Origin: Undibacterium piscinae
Lineage (GTDB): Bacteria > Pseudomonadota > Gammaproteobacteria > Burkholderiales > Burkholderiaceae_D
Direction: 5' to 3'
Assembly (NCBI GenBank): GCA_003970805.2
Contig: CP051152.1
Location: forward strand, 1,054,001 to 1,118,000
Length of the DNA stretch: 64,000 nucleotides
Position numbers and translations under genes: made by a program
The notes under the pieces: model-generated
The model's input: the letters and a program-made list of their open reading frames with translations, nothing else
Told to the model about the DNA's origin: nothing
The model's database searches: none
In this document: positions 17,923 to 30,300 of the stretch, piece by piece
How positions within the stretch are numbered: position 1 is the stretch's first letter
Layout of the letters: every line of letters begins with the position of its first letter

Positions 17923-17980
17923 CGCAGTATCCATGCGCCTTACAGGACATTTTTGGCTGGTGAGGCGCATGGATACTGCG
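17923..17980. repeat. REP-like palindromic repeat, copy 4
   Basis: Perfect 18-bp arms: CGCAGTATCCATGCGCCT (17923-17940) and its complement at 17963-17980, with a 22-base loop. It lies just upstream of the gdx riboswitch and downstream of the alpha-2-macroglobulin gene. Confidence 0.8.
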
Positions 17981-18008
17981 TGATCGTTTTGTGATTTTGC
18001 AGCACGAC

Positions 18009-21000
18009 CTACTTCACACTCATCCCCGCATTCGGTGACTCGCCGAACATCTCTGGTGCGTACATGGCTTCCACCCTGGTTTGCGGCAGTTTGAATTCGC
18101 CGACGTTGTTTAAGCGCATGGTGTAAGAGATGCTAAATTTCCCCTTGGGTACGAACTGGTAATAGGCACGATACGATTCGAAGCTGCGCTCTTCGTAGGC
18201 CATCCAGGCTGCGCTGTAGTCAGGCTCACTGCTGACGGCACCGGTGGCGTTGGCGGCGATCGCTGAATCGCGTCCCAGACCTGAACCCAAGAGGCTGGCA
18301 CCGGCCGGTATCGGGTCGGTCAGCACTACCCAGGTCATGTCGGTCTGGGCATCGACATCGATGTTGACGCGCAGGATGTCGCCACGGCTGTATTTGCCTT
18401 TCTCTTTTTGCTCAATCGCCTGGATGGTTTTAGTGATGCGGTAACCACTGCTGAACGGCGCTTTGAGCGTGACTGCCGCCAGCGACTGCAGTGTCACCCA
18501 GGGCTTACCCTTGCCGTCGTGACTGAGCTTGATGCTATCGGTGGCGCTGCCCGCTGCCGGCCATGGCAGCATCAGTTTACCGCCACCAGTCGCGCTCCAG
18601 TTGTAGGTCTGCACAGGGCCGCTGACAGCTGCCATTTGCAGATTAGCCTTGGTGCTACCGGCGACTTTTTCGGTCTCAAACTTGAGCGCAAACTTCTCCA
18701 TCGCCAGGCTGCCCCAGACATTGGCGGTGGTCGACATCCAGTGACCGCGTACCTGCCTTTGGATAGAGCCGGTCACCAGTTTCGACATATCATCGGCCCA
18801 GGCTGGATTATTCAGCGTCACCAAAATCAGGCGGTTGGCGCTGTTGTCGCTATTGCCCATCAGCCACCACCAATAATCGTCTTGCTCGTTAGAGAAGCCC
18901 ATGCGGGTGCCCTGATAGTTCAGGCGCGCACGCAAGATTTGCTCGGCTTCTTTCAGGTAAGTAGCACGCTTGCTGATAGCTGGCGTGTTTTGCAAGATTG
19001 CCAGCCAGTCGATCACGGCCGAAGTCGGCCAGAGATTCGGGTTGATCTGTATCGAACCCAACATGCGCTCCTGCACCTGGCCGTAACGCGACAGCGCTTC
19101 CAGCGCCGCCAGCTTACGTACTTCCAGATCTTTTTTCGGCGACCAGAAATCGCGCGTGATCTTGCCTTCGACAAAGGCCGCCAGACCTTGCAGCATCTTG
19201 TTGCGGCTGGCTTCTGGCAGCGCATAATTGGCTTCATGCGTGGCCGAGATCAGATAAGCGCTTAAGCTATCGCTGCCGCGATTGCTGGTCATTTGACCAG
19301 GCGGGTAGTAATACGCCAGACCATCGCCATCGAGATAGCCAGGTAAATCGTTAGCGACTTTTTGCCACAGCGCGGTGTCGCGCAAACCTATCGCCCGCGA
19401 GGTTTTTTGCTCAAGGCAAGAGTAAGGGTAATCGTTGAAATACTTGCGTATCCCCTCTTGCGATCCGGCCAGACTAGGCATCAGCGAAATCGCCACCCCA
19501 CCGCGCCCCGGCAAACCATCAGCCGGTTGGATAATGGGCATGCTGAGCGCCTTATCGAGTTGCATCAAGCTCGCTTGCTGTACCGTGACCGGCACCGCAG
19601 GCACCACACGCTGGGTAAATTTCAAGGCGTCCTTCACGCCAGCGCCACCCTGCTCTTGCGCTTTTAACTCCCACACCAGTTGTTGTTTATCCTCGGGCAG
19701 CGCCGCGACTGGCACCGTCACGTTCCAGTTCACTTCGCGCGCCTCGCCTGCCGGTATCGCGATGTTTTGCTTAGGCAGTTCCGCCGCTAAACCACTGACG
19801 GCAGCAGCCACTTGCACCTGCATGGCACGGCTGGTGGTGTTTCTGAGTGTCAGCATGGCTGTAAAGACATCGCCCTCACGCACCAGCGGTGGCAGACCAG
19901 AAATGATTTGCAAATCCTGGGTGGCGCGGATGCTGGTGCTACCGGTACCGAACAGGCCCTCGCCGCTCAAGGCTACCGCGACGATCTTAAAGCTGGTCAA
20001 AGCATCGTTGAGCGGCACATCAATCTGGGCGCGACCGTTGGCATCGAGGATCACCACAGGCTTCCACAGCAATAAGGTATCAAGCAACTCACGGGTAGCC
20101 GATTTACCACCGCCCCCACCTGCCGCCACCGCCTTGCGGCCATAGTGGCGCTTGCCTATCACCTGCATTTGCGCAGTCGCTGTCTCTACCCCGTAACTGC
20201 GTCTTTGCAGCATGGCGGTCAACAAATCCCAACTGCCATTCGGTTGCAACTCGAGCAGGGCTTCATCCACCGCCGCAATCGCGATTTCCGCACCGGCGGC
20301 CGGTTTGCCATTCGGCAGCAGCACTTGTACCGTGGCTTTAGCGGTAGTTCGGATAGCATAACTAGTCTTGTCGGTAGTGACGCTGACCGCCAGCTTATGC
20401 GCGGCCGTACCTATCGTAATTTCGGCGATGCCGTATTTGTAGGCCGGCTTGGCCAGATCCACCGTGGCGCTCGGGTCTTGATATTCGCGGAACTCACTCC
20501 ACCAGTTCAATGGCTCTTTCCAGCCCCAGGTGAAGAACGAATACCAGGGCACTTCGCGCATACGACCGCGCACTGCCAATACCGAGACAAACACGTTAGG
20601 GCCATATTCGGCCTTGATCGGCACCTGTATGCTAGGGTCGCGCCCATTCAATTGCACCACCATGGTATCGATCACGCCTTCACGCTCTATCGCCACCAGC
20701 GCGGTGGCATAGCGGAAAGGCATACGCACCTGGAAGCTGGCGGTCTCACCGGCTTCATAATGTTTACGCTCGGGTAGCAGATCCATGCGGTCCTGGTTTT
20801 CACCGTCGAACCAGATCTCGCCACGGCCAGTGACCCAGGCCGAGGTTTTGGCTTGCGTCGCTTTGCCGTTCTCGTCTTTCGCCTTGGCCAGGATTTCGAT
20901 ATTGCCGGGCTCGGATAAGTTGGCCTCACAGATCATGAGACCGCGTTCATCAGTTTTTCCCGAGCACAGGCTACCGAGATCCTTGCTGCTTTCGGCATTT

Positions 21001-23900
21001 TCATAAGCGTAAAAACCGCCGACCATACGCTTGCGATGCGAATTATTTTGCTTCGCGATACCGCTGATATCTATCGCCACGCCCGCCTTGGGTTTGCCAT
21101 TGGTATCGAGGGCAATCGCGCTTAAGCTGATTTTCTTTTTAACCGAGACCCACTGTCCGGCCTTCACCCCCACCAGCACCGCCGACGACCACAAGGGTGT
21201 CACTGTGCTGATAGTCTGGATTTCGCCGTTCGGATCAGCGTAGCTCATCTCGGAAACCAATTCTTGCGGCTTGAGTATCGCCGGCAGATTTTTAATCACG
21301 GTCTTGCCAGCGCCATTCTTATCGAGCGTGACCGGCAATTTATTCGCGACGATCTTTTGCTCGTCGCCAGAATTACCGGCAGAGTTACCTGAAGAGTCGC
21401 CGGCAGAGTCGCCGGCAGAGTCGCCCACATAAAAAGAAAATTCTTCATAGGCAGGAAACGACAAGGCTTTATTGCGCAGCAAGCTCGTCACCTGCACCGC
21501 CAGGCCAGAGGCGCCACCGCCATTGAGGTAATTGAGCTGCAGCGACAGCGGCAACTCTTTCGGTGCTACCTGCACTTCTTTGGGAGGAGTGATACGTCCT
21601 TGCAGCAAAGGCAAACGGAATTCTTCTACGCGGAAACTTCCGGTGGAATAAGTGCCCTCGCCGTAACGGTCTTCGGCATAGCCATCGTTCTGAGTCTCGT
21701 CTTCCGTCAATTCTGTCTTGGACTTGAGTTTCCCCTTATCCAGAATGATGTCGTAAGTGCCGAGCTTGGCTTGCTGCGGTAATTTAAAAACCGTTTCAGC
21801 CGCGCTGCGGCCGCGCCAGACTAAAGGAAACTGAAATTCCTGATTGCTGCCCTGATGGATGATTCTGGCTCTGTCGGGCAATAACTCTGCCTTTTGCAAA
21901 GCAAAACCGCGCAGGTTTTCTATCCTCATCACGTGCTTCATCGAGACCGTTTCACCGGCGCGGAACAGGCTGCGATCGAGTACCGTGTGGGCCCTGACGG
22001 TAGGCGACTTGCTCATATCGGTAGGTAGATTGAAGCGATACGATTCTATGCCGTTGTTCCATGAGCTGAGCGCAAAGGCCATATCGGCCCGGCCTTTTTC
22101 ATCAGTTTTACGGGCACTGACAAAAAATCCGTTCACTTTCACAGGATTGTTCTGGTTGCCGTAGTCATAGCTATTGCAGGCTTCACCCAAAGAATGTGGC
22201 AGCAGCGCCAGCCCTTTGGCATCGGTGCTACCGCGCCAGACTTCTTTACCACGGCAATCGGAAATACGGATATCGGCCGCCGCAACTGGCTTAGCCTGGT
22301 CTAAAGTCGTGACCCAGACTGCGCCATTCTCACGACCAAGCTTGATATGCACAGACAAATTCGTCACCAGCGCACTGGTACGTACAAACATCGGTGCAGC
22401 CTTGCCCAATAAGGCGCTACCGAGTTTTTGCGATTCCAGTTCGACCACGTAAAAACCCGGATCTTTGAGCGGCAGGCCTATCACCTCAAACGGACGGGAG
22501 GATGGATCGGCCGCGTCGGGCAGCGCCGGCAGATCGAGCTTACGCACGCCGGCTTCCTTGGCTAACAAGCCTATGCTGCGGGTCTCTACCGACTCGCGGC
22601 CTAGCGTGACGCGGCTTTCGTGGTAGGCATTGAGTTTCGCGATCCAGTTGATGATAGCGGCGTCATCACTGACCTTCAGATTACTCACTTTACCCGGCGA
22701 ATTTTTACCATCGACGCTACGCACGATCAGGTTCTTTTCTACATTCCTGAGCGTGACCGGCAAAGTGGCATCCGCATTGAGCTCTATGATGCCAAAAGGC
22801 GCAGCCGGAAATTTTGCCAGCGGCGGGAAATCCGCGGTGGCAAATTTCAGCGGAAACTGTGCCGCATTGGATAAACTGCGGCCACTCTCGTCCACCAGTT
22901 TGGACGGCAACACAATCGCGTATTCGGCTTTTTCGGCAAACGGCGGCTTGAAACTGACCGATTGCACCATGGCTTCTTTATCGTCACGGCGAAATTCTGG
23001 TTTGACACTGCCCTTACTCCCCTTGATGACGATGTCTTCCGCCAGTTTGCGGCTGACCGGCGAGCTGAAATACAGCGTGACAGGTGAGATCGGGGTACAA
23101 GCGGCATTCGCGTTTTCGCGCTGGCAACTCATGCTGGCGCTAAACGCCTTGCGGGTACTGAAGCTAAACGTCTGAGGTTTCGAGGTGGCCAAACCGCTGG
23201 CGGTGGCAATGCCCTTATCCCATACCAGTTTAACCGCCGCATCATTCGGGAAACGCTGCTGACATTGGACGATAGTGACCCGTGCAGGATCTTCATTCGG
23301 TTCGAAATTCTTTAACAAGGCGGCACGCGCCTCTTTATCGAGCAACTTCACCGGAATCCGTTCGTGCACACCGGCCACTTCGCAATACACATGCTGGCGT
23401 ATGCTCGCTTCGGTGGCTGGCCCGTTTTGCGTCAATATGAATGCCTGCTCTTCCTCTATATTGGCGCCGTCATACGGTTGCACGCGCAACACGGCCGGGC
23501 CGCCGGTAGAGAATTGAAATGCAGCCTTGCCCGTCAGCAGATTGCCGCCCACCGTCTTAAACCCAGGCTTGAGCGTGAAGCTACACTGTGTGCCTGGCGG
23601 CAGGTCTCGGTTAAAATCAAAAATCCAGTTTTTATCGTCGGCCCAGCGTGAGCTACCGGCTTCGCTGCACTTAACGTCAAATGGTGCCGCCGCTTTCGGA
23701 TCGCCAAACGCTACCGCTGATTCTGAGAAAGTCGCCCTGACCTGACGGACCTGGGCAACCTCGCCCTGCGGCGAAAATTTGACGACGCTGGCGGCCAGCG
23801 CATTGGATGCGCCAGCCAGCGCCAGCAACACAAAAGCGCCCATACCCGCCGCAACACCGTTCAGTTTGCTCACAGATGCCAACGATAGCTTTTTCATCAT
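18009..23900 (-). CDS. Bacterial alpha-2-macroglobulin, thioester type
   Basis: About 1963 residues, longer than E. coli YfhM (about 1650). A signal peptide at the N-terminus (to about residue 40, SNALA) is followed by MG-type beta domains and an intact thioester motif CLEQ at Cys1495 within [12 protein letters not shown], then the alpha-helical thioester domain and the C-terminal MG domain. The family traps invading proteases in the periplasm and works with PBP1C, whose gene follows downstream. The start is taken as the ATG at 23900, which overlaps the TAA of the preceding acyltransferase gene by one base; an upstream TTG is less likely. Around 21366-21432 a short tandem repeat encodes Gly-Asp-Ser-Ala-type units, probably an expandable linker. 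Confidence 0.94.
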   Translation of the reverse strand: MMKKLSLASVSKLNGVAAGMGAFVLLALAGASNALAASVVKFSPQGEVAQVRQVRATFSESAVAFGDPKAAAPFDVKCSEAGSSRWADDKNWIFDFNRDLPPGTQCSFTLKPGFKTVGGNLLTGKAAFQFSTGGPAVLRVQPYDGANIEEEQAFILTQNGPATEASIRQHVYCEVAGVHERIPVKLLDKEARAALLKNFEPNEDPARVTIVQCQQRFPNDAAVKLVWDKGIATASGLATSKPQTFSFSTRKAFSASMSCQRENANAACTPISPVTLYFSSPVSRKLAEDIVIKGSKGSVKPEFRRDDKEAMVQSVSFKPPFAEKAEYAIVLPSKLVDESGRSLSNAAQFPLKFATADFPPLAKFPAAPFGIIELNADATLPVTLRNVEKNLIVRSVDGKNSPGKVSNLKVSDDAAIINWIAKLNAYHESRVTLGRESVETRSIGLLAKEAGVRKLDLPALPDAADPSSRPFEVIGLPLKDPGFYVVELESQKLGSALLGKAAPMFVRTSALVTNLSVHIKLGRENGAVWVTTLDQAKPVAAADIRISDCRGKEVWRGSTDAKGLALLPHSLGEACNSYDYGNQNNPVKVNGFFVSARKTDEKGRADMAFALSSWNNGIESYRFNLPTDMSKSPTVRAHTVLDRSLFRAGETVSMKHVMRIENLRGFALQKAELLPDRARIIHQGSNQEFQFPLVWRGRSAAETVFKLPQQAKLGTYDIILDKGKLKSKTELTEDETQNDGYAEDRYGEGTYSTGSFRVEEFRLPLLQGRITPPKEVQVAPKELPLSLQLNYLNGGGASGLAVQVTSLLRNKALSFPAYEEFSFYVGDSAGDSAGDSSGNSAGNSGDEQKIVANKLPVTLDKNGAGKTVIKNLPAILKPQELVSEMSYADPNGEIQTISTVTPLWSSAVLVGVKAGQWVSVKKKISLSAIALDTNGKPKAGVAIDISGIAKQNNSHRKRMVGGFYAYENAESSKDLGSLCSGKTDERGLMICEANLSEPGNIEILAKAKDENGKATQAKTSAWVTGRGEIWFDGENQDRMDLLPERKHYEAGETASFQVRMPFRYATALVAIEREGVIDTMVVQLNGRDPSIQVPIKAEYGPNVFVSVLAVRGRMREVPWYSFFTWGWKEPLNWWSEFREYQDPSATVDLAKPAYKYGIAEITIGTAAHKLAVSVTTDKTSYAIRTTAKATVQVLLPNGKPAAGAEIAIAAVDEALLELQPNGSWDLLTAMLQRRSYGVETATAQMQVIGKRHYGRKAVAAGGGGGKSATRELLDTLLLWKPVVILDANGRAQIDVPLNDALTSFKIVAVALSGEGLFGTGSTSIRATQDLQIISGLPPLVREGDVFTAMLTLRNTTSRAMQVQVAAAVSGLAAELPKQNIAIPAGEAREVNWNVTVPVAALPEDKQQLVWELKAQEQGGAGVKDALKFTQRVVPAVPVTVQQASLMQLDKALSMPIIQPADGLPGRGGVAISLMPSLAGSQEGIRKYFNDYPYSCLEQKTSRAIGLRDTALWQKVANDLPGYLDGDGLAYYYPPGQMTSNRGSDSLSAYLISATHEANYALPEASRNKMLQGLAAFVEGKITRDFWSPKKDLEVRKLAALEALSRYGQVQERMLGSIQINPNLWPTSAVIDWLAILQNTPAISKRATYLKEAEQILRARLNYQGTRMGFSNEQDDYWWWLMGNSDNSANRLILVTLNNPAWADDMSKLVTGSIQRQVRGHWMSTTANVWGSLAMEKFALKFETEKVAGSTKANLQMAAVSGPVQTYNWSATGGGKLMLPWPAAGSATDSIKLSHDGKGKPWVTLQSLAAVTLKAPFSSGYRITKTIQAIEQKEKGKYSRGDILRVNIDVDAQTDMTWVVLTDPIPAGASLLGSGLGRDSAIAANATGAVSSEPDYSAAWMAYEERSFESYRAYYQFVPKGKFSISYTMRLNNVGEFKLPQTRVEAMYAPEMFGESPNAGMSVK

Positions 23901-25786
23901 TATTTCCAATCACCACGTAATTTTTTGACTTTTTCCTGCAACATCACGGGATTCACCGCCGTAGGCAACAGCGCCTCACCGACTACCAGTTCCAGTTTAG
24001 AAAAAGGTCCGCGACGGAATGCGCGCTCAAAAGGATTTCCTTTGTCGCGCGTCAAAAAGCTGCCCCACAGGCCACGCAAAGCCATGGGAAATACCGGTAC
24101 CGGGCTGCGTTCTAAGATTTTCATGACGCCGCCCCTGAACTCATTCATATCACCGGTGGTGGTGAGCTTACCTTCAGGGAAAATACACACCAGTTCTCCA
24201 TCATGCAGGGCCTTGGCAATATCGATATAGGCTTTTTCCATCAACCACGGCTCTTCCTTGGCCGAGGCAATCGGGATCGCCTTGGCCGTCTTGAATACCC
24301 AGGACAGGAAAGGAATCTGGAAAATACGGTGATCCATCACGAAACGGATAGGTCTTGGGCTATACGCACCGATGACGATTGCATCCATATAACTGACATG
24401 ATTGCAGACCAATACCGCCGGACCGTCTTCCGGCAAGCGATCGATATTCACGCCTTTGACCCGGTGTACCGTATGCAGCAGCAACCAGGCGACGAAGCGC
24501 ATCAGGAACTCTGGCACTAAGCCGAAGATATACGCCGCCACGACAGCGTTAGAGATCGCGGTAGCGAGGAATAATTCCGGTATCGTGAAGCCTGCCTTGA
24601 GCATCAGCATCGCGGACAACGCCGCCACTACCATGAACAAAGCATTGAGGATATTCATGCCGGCTATCGTGCGTGACAGATGCTTAGGGTCACAGCGCGT
24701 CTGTATCAGGGCAAACAGCGGAACGATATACAGGCCGCCAAACACACCTATCATGGCGATATCAAACAGGATGCGCCAGCTACCGGTTTGCCGCAAAAAT
24801 CCCAGCATATCAACGGCAACGGTATTGGTGTAACTCATGCTGGACAGATACAAATCAATACCAAATACCGACAAACCTATAGAACCGAACGGCACCAGGC
24901 CGATCTCCACCTTATGGCCGGACAAGCGTTCGCACAACAAGGAACCGGCACCGATACCGAAGGAAAATATCGTCAGCAGCAAGACGAACACATAATGGTC
25001 GCCATGCAGATAGTCTTTGGCAAACAGCGGGAACTGCGCGAGGATAATGGCACCATAAAACCAGAACCAGGAATTGCCCAGCAAGGACAGATACACAGGC
25101 TTGTTCTGCTTACTGAAACTGATGTTGCGTATGGTCTCGGTGAAAGGGTTCCAGTTAATCTTGAGTTCAGGTTCCGGTGCCGGCGAATGCGGAATCCGCA
25201 AGCTTGCCAGCCAGCCTATGATAGCGATGGCGATAGTGCCGCCGGCCACCAGTTCTATACCCCACCCTTCTTGCACCACCAGGATCGCGCCGATGATTTC
25301 ACCGAGCAAAATGCCGACAAAGGTACCGGTTTCTATCACGCCATTGCCACCGGTCAGCTCTTCGGTCTTCAGATGTTGCGGCAGGTAAGCGTATTTGACC
25401 GGGCCAAACAGGGTTGAATGTATACCCATACCCGCCACGGCAGCCACCAGCAGCCATAATTGATGCGTCATCCAGCCGGCAGCGGCGATACACATGATGA
25501 TGATTTCCAGCAGCTTGACCTTGCGTGCCATGCCGGCTTTTTCAAACTTATCGGCCAACTGTCCGGAAGTGGCGGAAAACAGCACAAAAGGCAAAATGAA
25601 CAAACCCGGAATCAGATTGTTCAACAGGCCCACATCCATCGTGGTCCAGTGCAGGGCATCGTAAGTGAGGATGGTGAGCAAAGCGGTCTTGAACACATTG
25701 TCATTGAGCGCACCGAGGAACTGGGTCCAGAAAAAAGGCGCGAAGCGACGTTGTTTGAGGAGTGCAAACTGACTGGGTTGGCTCAT
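23900..25786 (-). CDS. MFS lysophospholipid transporter fused to PlsC-type acyltransferase
   Basis: 628 residues. Residues 1 to about 415 form an LplT-like major facilitator with about twelve helices (LGALNDNVFKTALLTIL at the N-terminus). Residues from about 425 form a 1-acylglycerophosphate acyltransferase domain with the catalytic HX4D motif in CNHVSYMDAIV and the FPEGKLT motif. The arrangement resembles the Aas/LplT recycling system, which re-imports and re-acylates lysophospholipids, but the acyl-ACP synthetase domain is absent. It probably re-acylates imported lysophospholipid with acyl donors supplied elsewhere. It precedes the alpha-2-macroglobulin gene with a TAATG overlap, so the two are likely co-transcribed. 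Confidence 0.92.
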   Translation of the reverse strand: MSQPSQFALLKQRRFAPFFWTQFLGALNDNVFKTALLTILTYDALHWTTMDVGLLNNLIPGLFILPFVLFSATSGQLADKFEKAGMARKVKLLEIIIMCIAAAGWMTHQLWLLVAAVAGMGIHSTLFGPVKYAYLPQHLKTEELTGGNGVIETGTFVGILLGEIIGAILVVQEGWGIELVAGGTIAIAIIGWLASLRIPHSPAPEPELKINWNPFTETIRNISFSKQNKPVYLSLLGNSWFWFYGAIILAQFPLFAKDYLHGDHYVFVLLLTIFSFGIGAGSLLCERLSGHKVEIGLVPFGSIGLSVFGIDLYLSSMSYTNTVAVDMLGFLRQTGSWRILFDIAMIGVFGGLYIVPLFALIQTRCDPKHLSRTIAGMNILNALFMVVAALSAMLMLKAGFTIPELFLATAISNAVVAAYIFGLVPEFLMRFVAWLLLHTVHRVKGVNIDRLPEDGPAVLVCNHVSYMDAIVIGAYSPRPIRFVMDHRIFQIPFLSWVFKTAKAIPIASAKEEPWLMEKAYIDIAKALHDGELVCIFPEGKLTTTGDMNEFRGGVMKILERSPVPVFPMALRGLWGSFLTRDKGNPFERAFRRGPFSKLELVVGEALLPTAVNPVMLQEKVKKLRGDWK

Positions 25787-25902
25787 GGAGAGTTTCGCTA
25801 ATGAAAAATAAGAAAATGAAAATACAAATTGCCAGCAATTATAATTTAATCATGCTTTCGGTGATTGAATATCTGGGGCAACTATCTAGGGCAACTATTG
25901 AG

Positions 25903-26058
25903 CGTGCGGAGAGAGCAAGGGCAAATAGACGCGCAGACAAAAATGAAAATCAGAATAAAAACCGGAATGAAAAATCTTCACCGCAGAGCAAGCAGAGGCG
26001 TAGCCCCTGTCTTTTCTCCCCTCGCTTTTCTCTGCGCCTCTGCGGCAAAAACCTTTTA
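25903..26058. repeat. Dispersed repeat, second family, copy a
   Basis: Contains CGGAGAGAGCAAGGGCAAAT near 25907 and TCTGCGCCTCTGCGGCAAAA near 26031. Both segments recur at 37499-37573. Part of it (CTTCACCGCAGAGC near 25978 against CTCTGCGGC) can fold back. Confidence 0.55.
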
Positions 26059-26076
26059 TAGAAGGCTAATGTGTTA

Positions 26077-26983
26077 TCAGCCCGTGTGTTCGTGCTGATA
26101 TGGCGGTAGCCTGGCACCGCAATGCAGGCAAAACAGCGCTTCAGCCACATGGCCTTCGGTCAGGCACTCATGGCAGCTGCGGGTAGTCGGCCTGCCGCCC
26201 CGGCGTTGCGCCGTCATTTCGGCGGTGACGATGCCGGTAGGCACCGCCAGTACACCCCAGCCGAGTAGCATCATCATCGAAGCGATCGCCCGCCCCAGAT
26301 CGGTTTTCGGCGTAATGTCGCCAAAGCCGACCGTAGTCATGGTCGTGATCGCCCAGTAAATACTGATAGGGATACTGGTATAGCCATGCTGCGGGCCTTC
26401 CACCAGATACATCACGGTGCCCATGATCAGCACCACCATCAGCACTACCGACAAAAACACCATGATCTTGCGCGAACTGGCACGCAAGGCCTGCCCTAGC
26501 GTAGTGAACTCCTCCAGATAGGCAGTCATCTTAAATACCCGGAATACCCTGAGCAGACGCAATACGCGCACATCAACCAACACGTACAACTCGGGAAAGA
26601 ACAGGGTCAGGTAACTCGGTAACACCGTCAGCAAATCAACGATGCCAAAAAAAACTGCGCGCATAATGCCAGGGCCGCCGTACACAGACTAATCGCGCCA
26701 AATATTCGAGCGTGAAAATGGCGGTCAGTCCATACTCGGCCCAGGTCAGTAAAGTGCCATGACTTGCGTTGAAACTGGCCATGCTGTCGAGCATCACCAC
26801 CAATATGCTGATGAGTATCGCCGCGATCAGGGCGATATCGAAATATCGTCCGGCACGGGTATCAGCCTCAAAAATGATGGTATACAGCGCCAGTCGCCAA
26901 CCAGCCAAGGGGCGGTCCAGCATGGCATCGTTGATCGTCTTTGCCTGACCGACGCGGGCTTGATTTGAGGATGATGGTTTCAT
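26077..26983 (-). pseudogene. Voltage-gated-type potassium channel with a frameshift
   Basis: The 5' part (26983 to about 26650) encodes a cytoplasmic N-terminus and the first voltage-sensor helices. The rest (about 26650 to 26077) encodes an Arg-rich S4-like helix (VRVLRLLRVFRVFK), a pore with selectivity filter TTVGFGD, the last helix and a C-terminal zinc ribbon (CHEC, then CLHC). The frames are joined at a run of eight A on the plus strand (26647-26654, T8 in the mRNA). With seven, the protein would read YARSFFGIVDLLTV without a break. Complete length would be about 300 residues, typical of bacterial Kv-like ion transporters of the inner membrane. Whether this is a true mutation, slippage-dependent expression or a homopolymer sequencing error cannot be decided here. 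Confidence 0.88.
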
Positions 26984-27340
26984 TGAGGCAGCTTAACTGA
27001 AGCCGATTGCAATTTCAACAAAGCTGTTTTCACGCTTTAGCGCCAAACCTGCGAAAGCACCCGCCCCCAAGCATGCGACGACCGCCCCTGCAATGGCTTA
27101 TTTCATTGATCCATAAGGGCACTTTACAAAATTTTATCCTGTCCGCTTTGCGCTTGCTGGCATTAGCTACGCTTGTTGCGCATTTGCTAGATATTTACGG
27201 CAAAACTATGCAAGAATCCTTGCCGATAAGAATGTTAGAACTAAGGAAAAACGGCTAGCCCAGTCAAGCGCAACAAGGCTGCGGCAGTTTTACGCAAGTT
27301 CTATCAAAGATACGAAACATCCACATCGAGACCAGAATCC
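26984..27340. other. Intergenic region, nothing recognised
   Basis: 357 bases between the divergent channel and protease genes. A short open frame (27007-27258) has no family resemblance and an unlikely composition. No clear promoter or repeat was identified. Confidence 0.4.
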
Positions 27341-30300
27341 ATGAAATTACCGTCATCACTGCTCAGCCTGTCACTGCGCCTGTCGCTAAGTCTTTCACTC
27401 AGCGGCATGATCGCATCGGCCTTTGCCGAAGCACCCTCCGCTTATGCCCGCTTCCCCGCCATCGGTGCCGACTCCGTCGTGTTTACCGCAGAAGGTGATT
27501 TATGGAAGGTCGCCGCCCGTGGTGGTCAGGCGCAAAGGCTTACCAGCCATCCTGCAGCCGAAACCAATCCGGCAATTTCCCGCGATGGCAAGTGGATCGC
27601 TTTTTTCCGCTTCGTATGAAGGGACTCAGGAAGCCTATGTGATGCCAGCCAACGGCGGCGGACCAAAACGGCTGAGCTTCGAAAACACCGCCGTTACCGT
27701 ATTGGGCTGGACTGCCCAGGGTGAAGTGCTGTTCAGCGCGCAACACCAGAACGGGCCGAACGGACAACGCATCGTGGCGGCTATCCATCCGCAAACCATG
27801 GTACGCACGGTGTTTCCGGTCACCGACGCCAACGAAGCGGCACTAGCCGATAACGGCAAAACCCTGTACTTCACGCGTTACGGCCTGCACTCGACCAATG
27901 ACAATGCCAGGCAATATCGCGGCGGCACCTACGCCCAGTTGTGGCGCTACGAGCTAGGTGGCAAGGCCGAAGCGGTGAATCTATTCGGCAGCAGCAAGGA
28001 CAGCGTTAATGGAAATCTCAATGCCAATGCTAATGCTAATAACAAGCGCCCTATGTGGTGGAATGACCGTCTGTATTTCCTCAATGACGAAGACGGTACC
28101 TATAACCTGTATTCGGCCAAGCCCGATGGCAGCGAGAAACGCCAACTGACCAAACACAAAGACTGGGAAGTGCGCAACGCCGCCATTGGTGACGGCAAGA
28201 TCGTCTATCAGCTAGGCGCTGATGTCCATGTACTGGATCTGGCCAGTCTGGCAGACCAACCCCTGGCAATTGCCCTGGTCTCCGACTTTGACCAGCAGCG
28301 CCAGCGCCAGATCAAATCGCCCATGGAACAGTTGACACAGGTAAATCTGGCCGGCAAGCAGGCTCGCCTGGTTTTCACCGCACGCGGTCAGATCAGGATA
28401 GCCGGCAGCAATGCGCAAAGGCGCGTCGACATCCCGCTGCCTGAGGCTTCGAGGGCACGTGAGGCGGTGTTCTCACACGATGATAAATCGGTGTATGCAC
28501 TGGTCGACAGCACCGGCGAAAACGAAATCTGGCAATTCCCTGCCGATGGCAGCGGCACGGGGCGTGCGTTGACCAGCGACGGCAACGTCCATCGCTGGCG
28601 CATCTATCCTTCGCCTGACGGCAAGTGGCTGGCCCATACCGACAAGCGCGGCCGCCTGTATTTGCTGAATCTGGCCAGCAAAGCCAATACGCTCATTGAT
28701 GACGCCGGCAAACTGGCGCTCGATAAACACGAGGATATAGTCTGGTCAGCCGACAGCAAGACGCTGGCCATCGTCCGCCCTGACACCAATCAGGAGCGCC
28801 GCCAGATCGGCCTGTACGATTTAGCCAGCAAGCATCTGGGTTTTATCAGCAGCGATCGCTACGATTCGCGCTCACCGGTATTTTCCGCCGATGGTCAGTG
28901 GCTCTATTTCATCTCCGACCGCCATTTCCAGGCCAGCAATCCCGCCCCCTGGGGTGACCGCAATATGGGTCCCTACTTCGACAAGCGCAGCGGCGTGTAT
29001 GCGCTGGCGCTCCAGGCGGGCAATCGTTTTCCGTTCAAGCCTGACGATGAGCTAAGCAAAGCCACCGAAAAACCGGCCAAAAAGCCCGACGAAAAAGCCG
29101 AAGCGAAAGACGGCAAAAAAGCCTTGCCTGCCATCAGCTATGCAGGCCTGGCGGAACGCCTGTATGAAGTGCCGCTAGCGGCCGGTAATTATCAGCATCT
29201 GGAACTCGATGACAAACGCCTGTATTTCATGGAGCAAGACGGCAGCGATACCGGCAAGTTCAATTTAAAGACGCTGGCGATAGGCAATAACGCGGCGCAA
29301 GCTGAAGTGTTTGCGGCAGGCGTGCAAAGCTACGATCTGGCCGCCGATAAGAAACAACTGTTCTACCGCACGGTCGGCACCGGTGCCAACGCGGACTTCG
29401 TGGTGGTAGAGGCCGGCGCCAAGCAGCCTGCGGACATCAGCAAATCGAAAGTCAGGATGGATGACTGGAGCTTCCGTTCCGATCCGCGGCTGGAATGGCG
29501 GCAAATGTTTGTCGACGCCTGGCGCATGCACCGCGATTTCCTGTTCGATGACAAGATGCGTGGCGTCGCCTGGGATAAGATGCGCAGCAAATACGCGCCG
29601 CTGGTCGAGCGCGTCACTGACCGTGCCGAACTCAATGACCTGCTGGCCATGATGGTCAGCGAAGTAAGCACGCTGCACTCTCAGATAAGGCCGGGGGATA
29701 TCCGCAAGGCCGCACCGGACGGCCTGGCGGCGTCGCTGGGAGCGGTTCTGACGCGCACTAGCGCCGGTTACCTGATACAGCACATCTACCGCAGCGAAGC
29801 CGAACTGCCGGCGCTACGCTCACCGCTGGCGCAACCCGATCTGGATATCCGCGAAGGCGACCTGATCACCGCCATCAACGGCCGGCCGGTAAGCGAAGCG
29901 CGCGACATTTCCGACCTCTTGCTCAACCAGGCCGATAAGCAGGTGTTACTGCAGGTAAAACGCGGGCAAGCCGCCGCTAAATCCTTTATCGTCACGCCCA
30001 CCAGTATGGAAAAACAGGCCAGCCTCAGGTATGGCGACTGGGAACTCGGGCGCAGCAGCCGCGTGCAGGCAGCCTCCAATGGCAAGATAGGCTATCTGCA
30101 TCTGCGCGCCATGGGCAAGAACGACATCGCCAGCTTTGCCCGCGAGTTTTATGCCAACATCAACCGTGACGGCCTGATCATAGACGTGCGCCGCAACAAC
30201 GGCGGCAGCATAGATAGTTTCATCATAGAAAAGCTGTTGCGTAAGGCATGGATGTTCTGGACCTCGCCGAAAGGTGCCGTAGGTACCAATATGCAACAGA

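Noticed and set aside
17833..17970. N-terminal extension of gdx to an upstream start
   Set aside because: It would translate through both guanidine-II hairpins, and the family start is [10 protein letters not shown] at 17832.
27007..27258. Open frame of 83 codons between the channel and the protease genes
   Set aside because: Basic, low-information protein with no recognisable domain or start signal; likely chance.
26640..27610. Programmed ribosomal frameshifting as an explanation for the channel and protease breaks
   Set aside because: Neither site has the usual stimulatory signals that I can see, and both are simple homopolymer length changes, so error or mutation is simpler.
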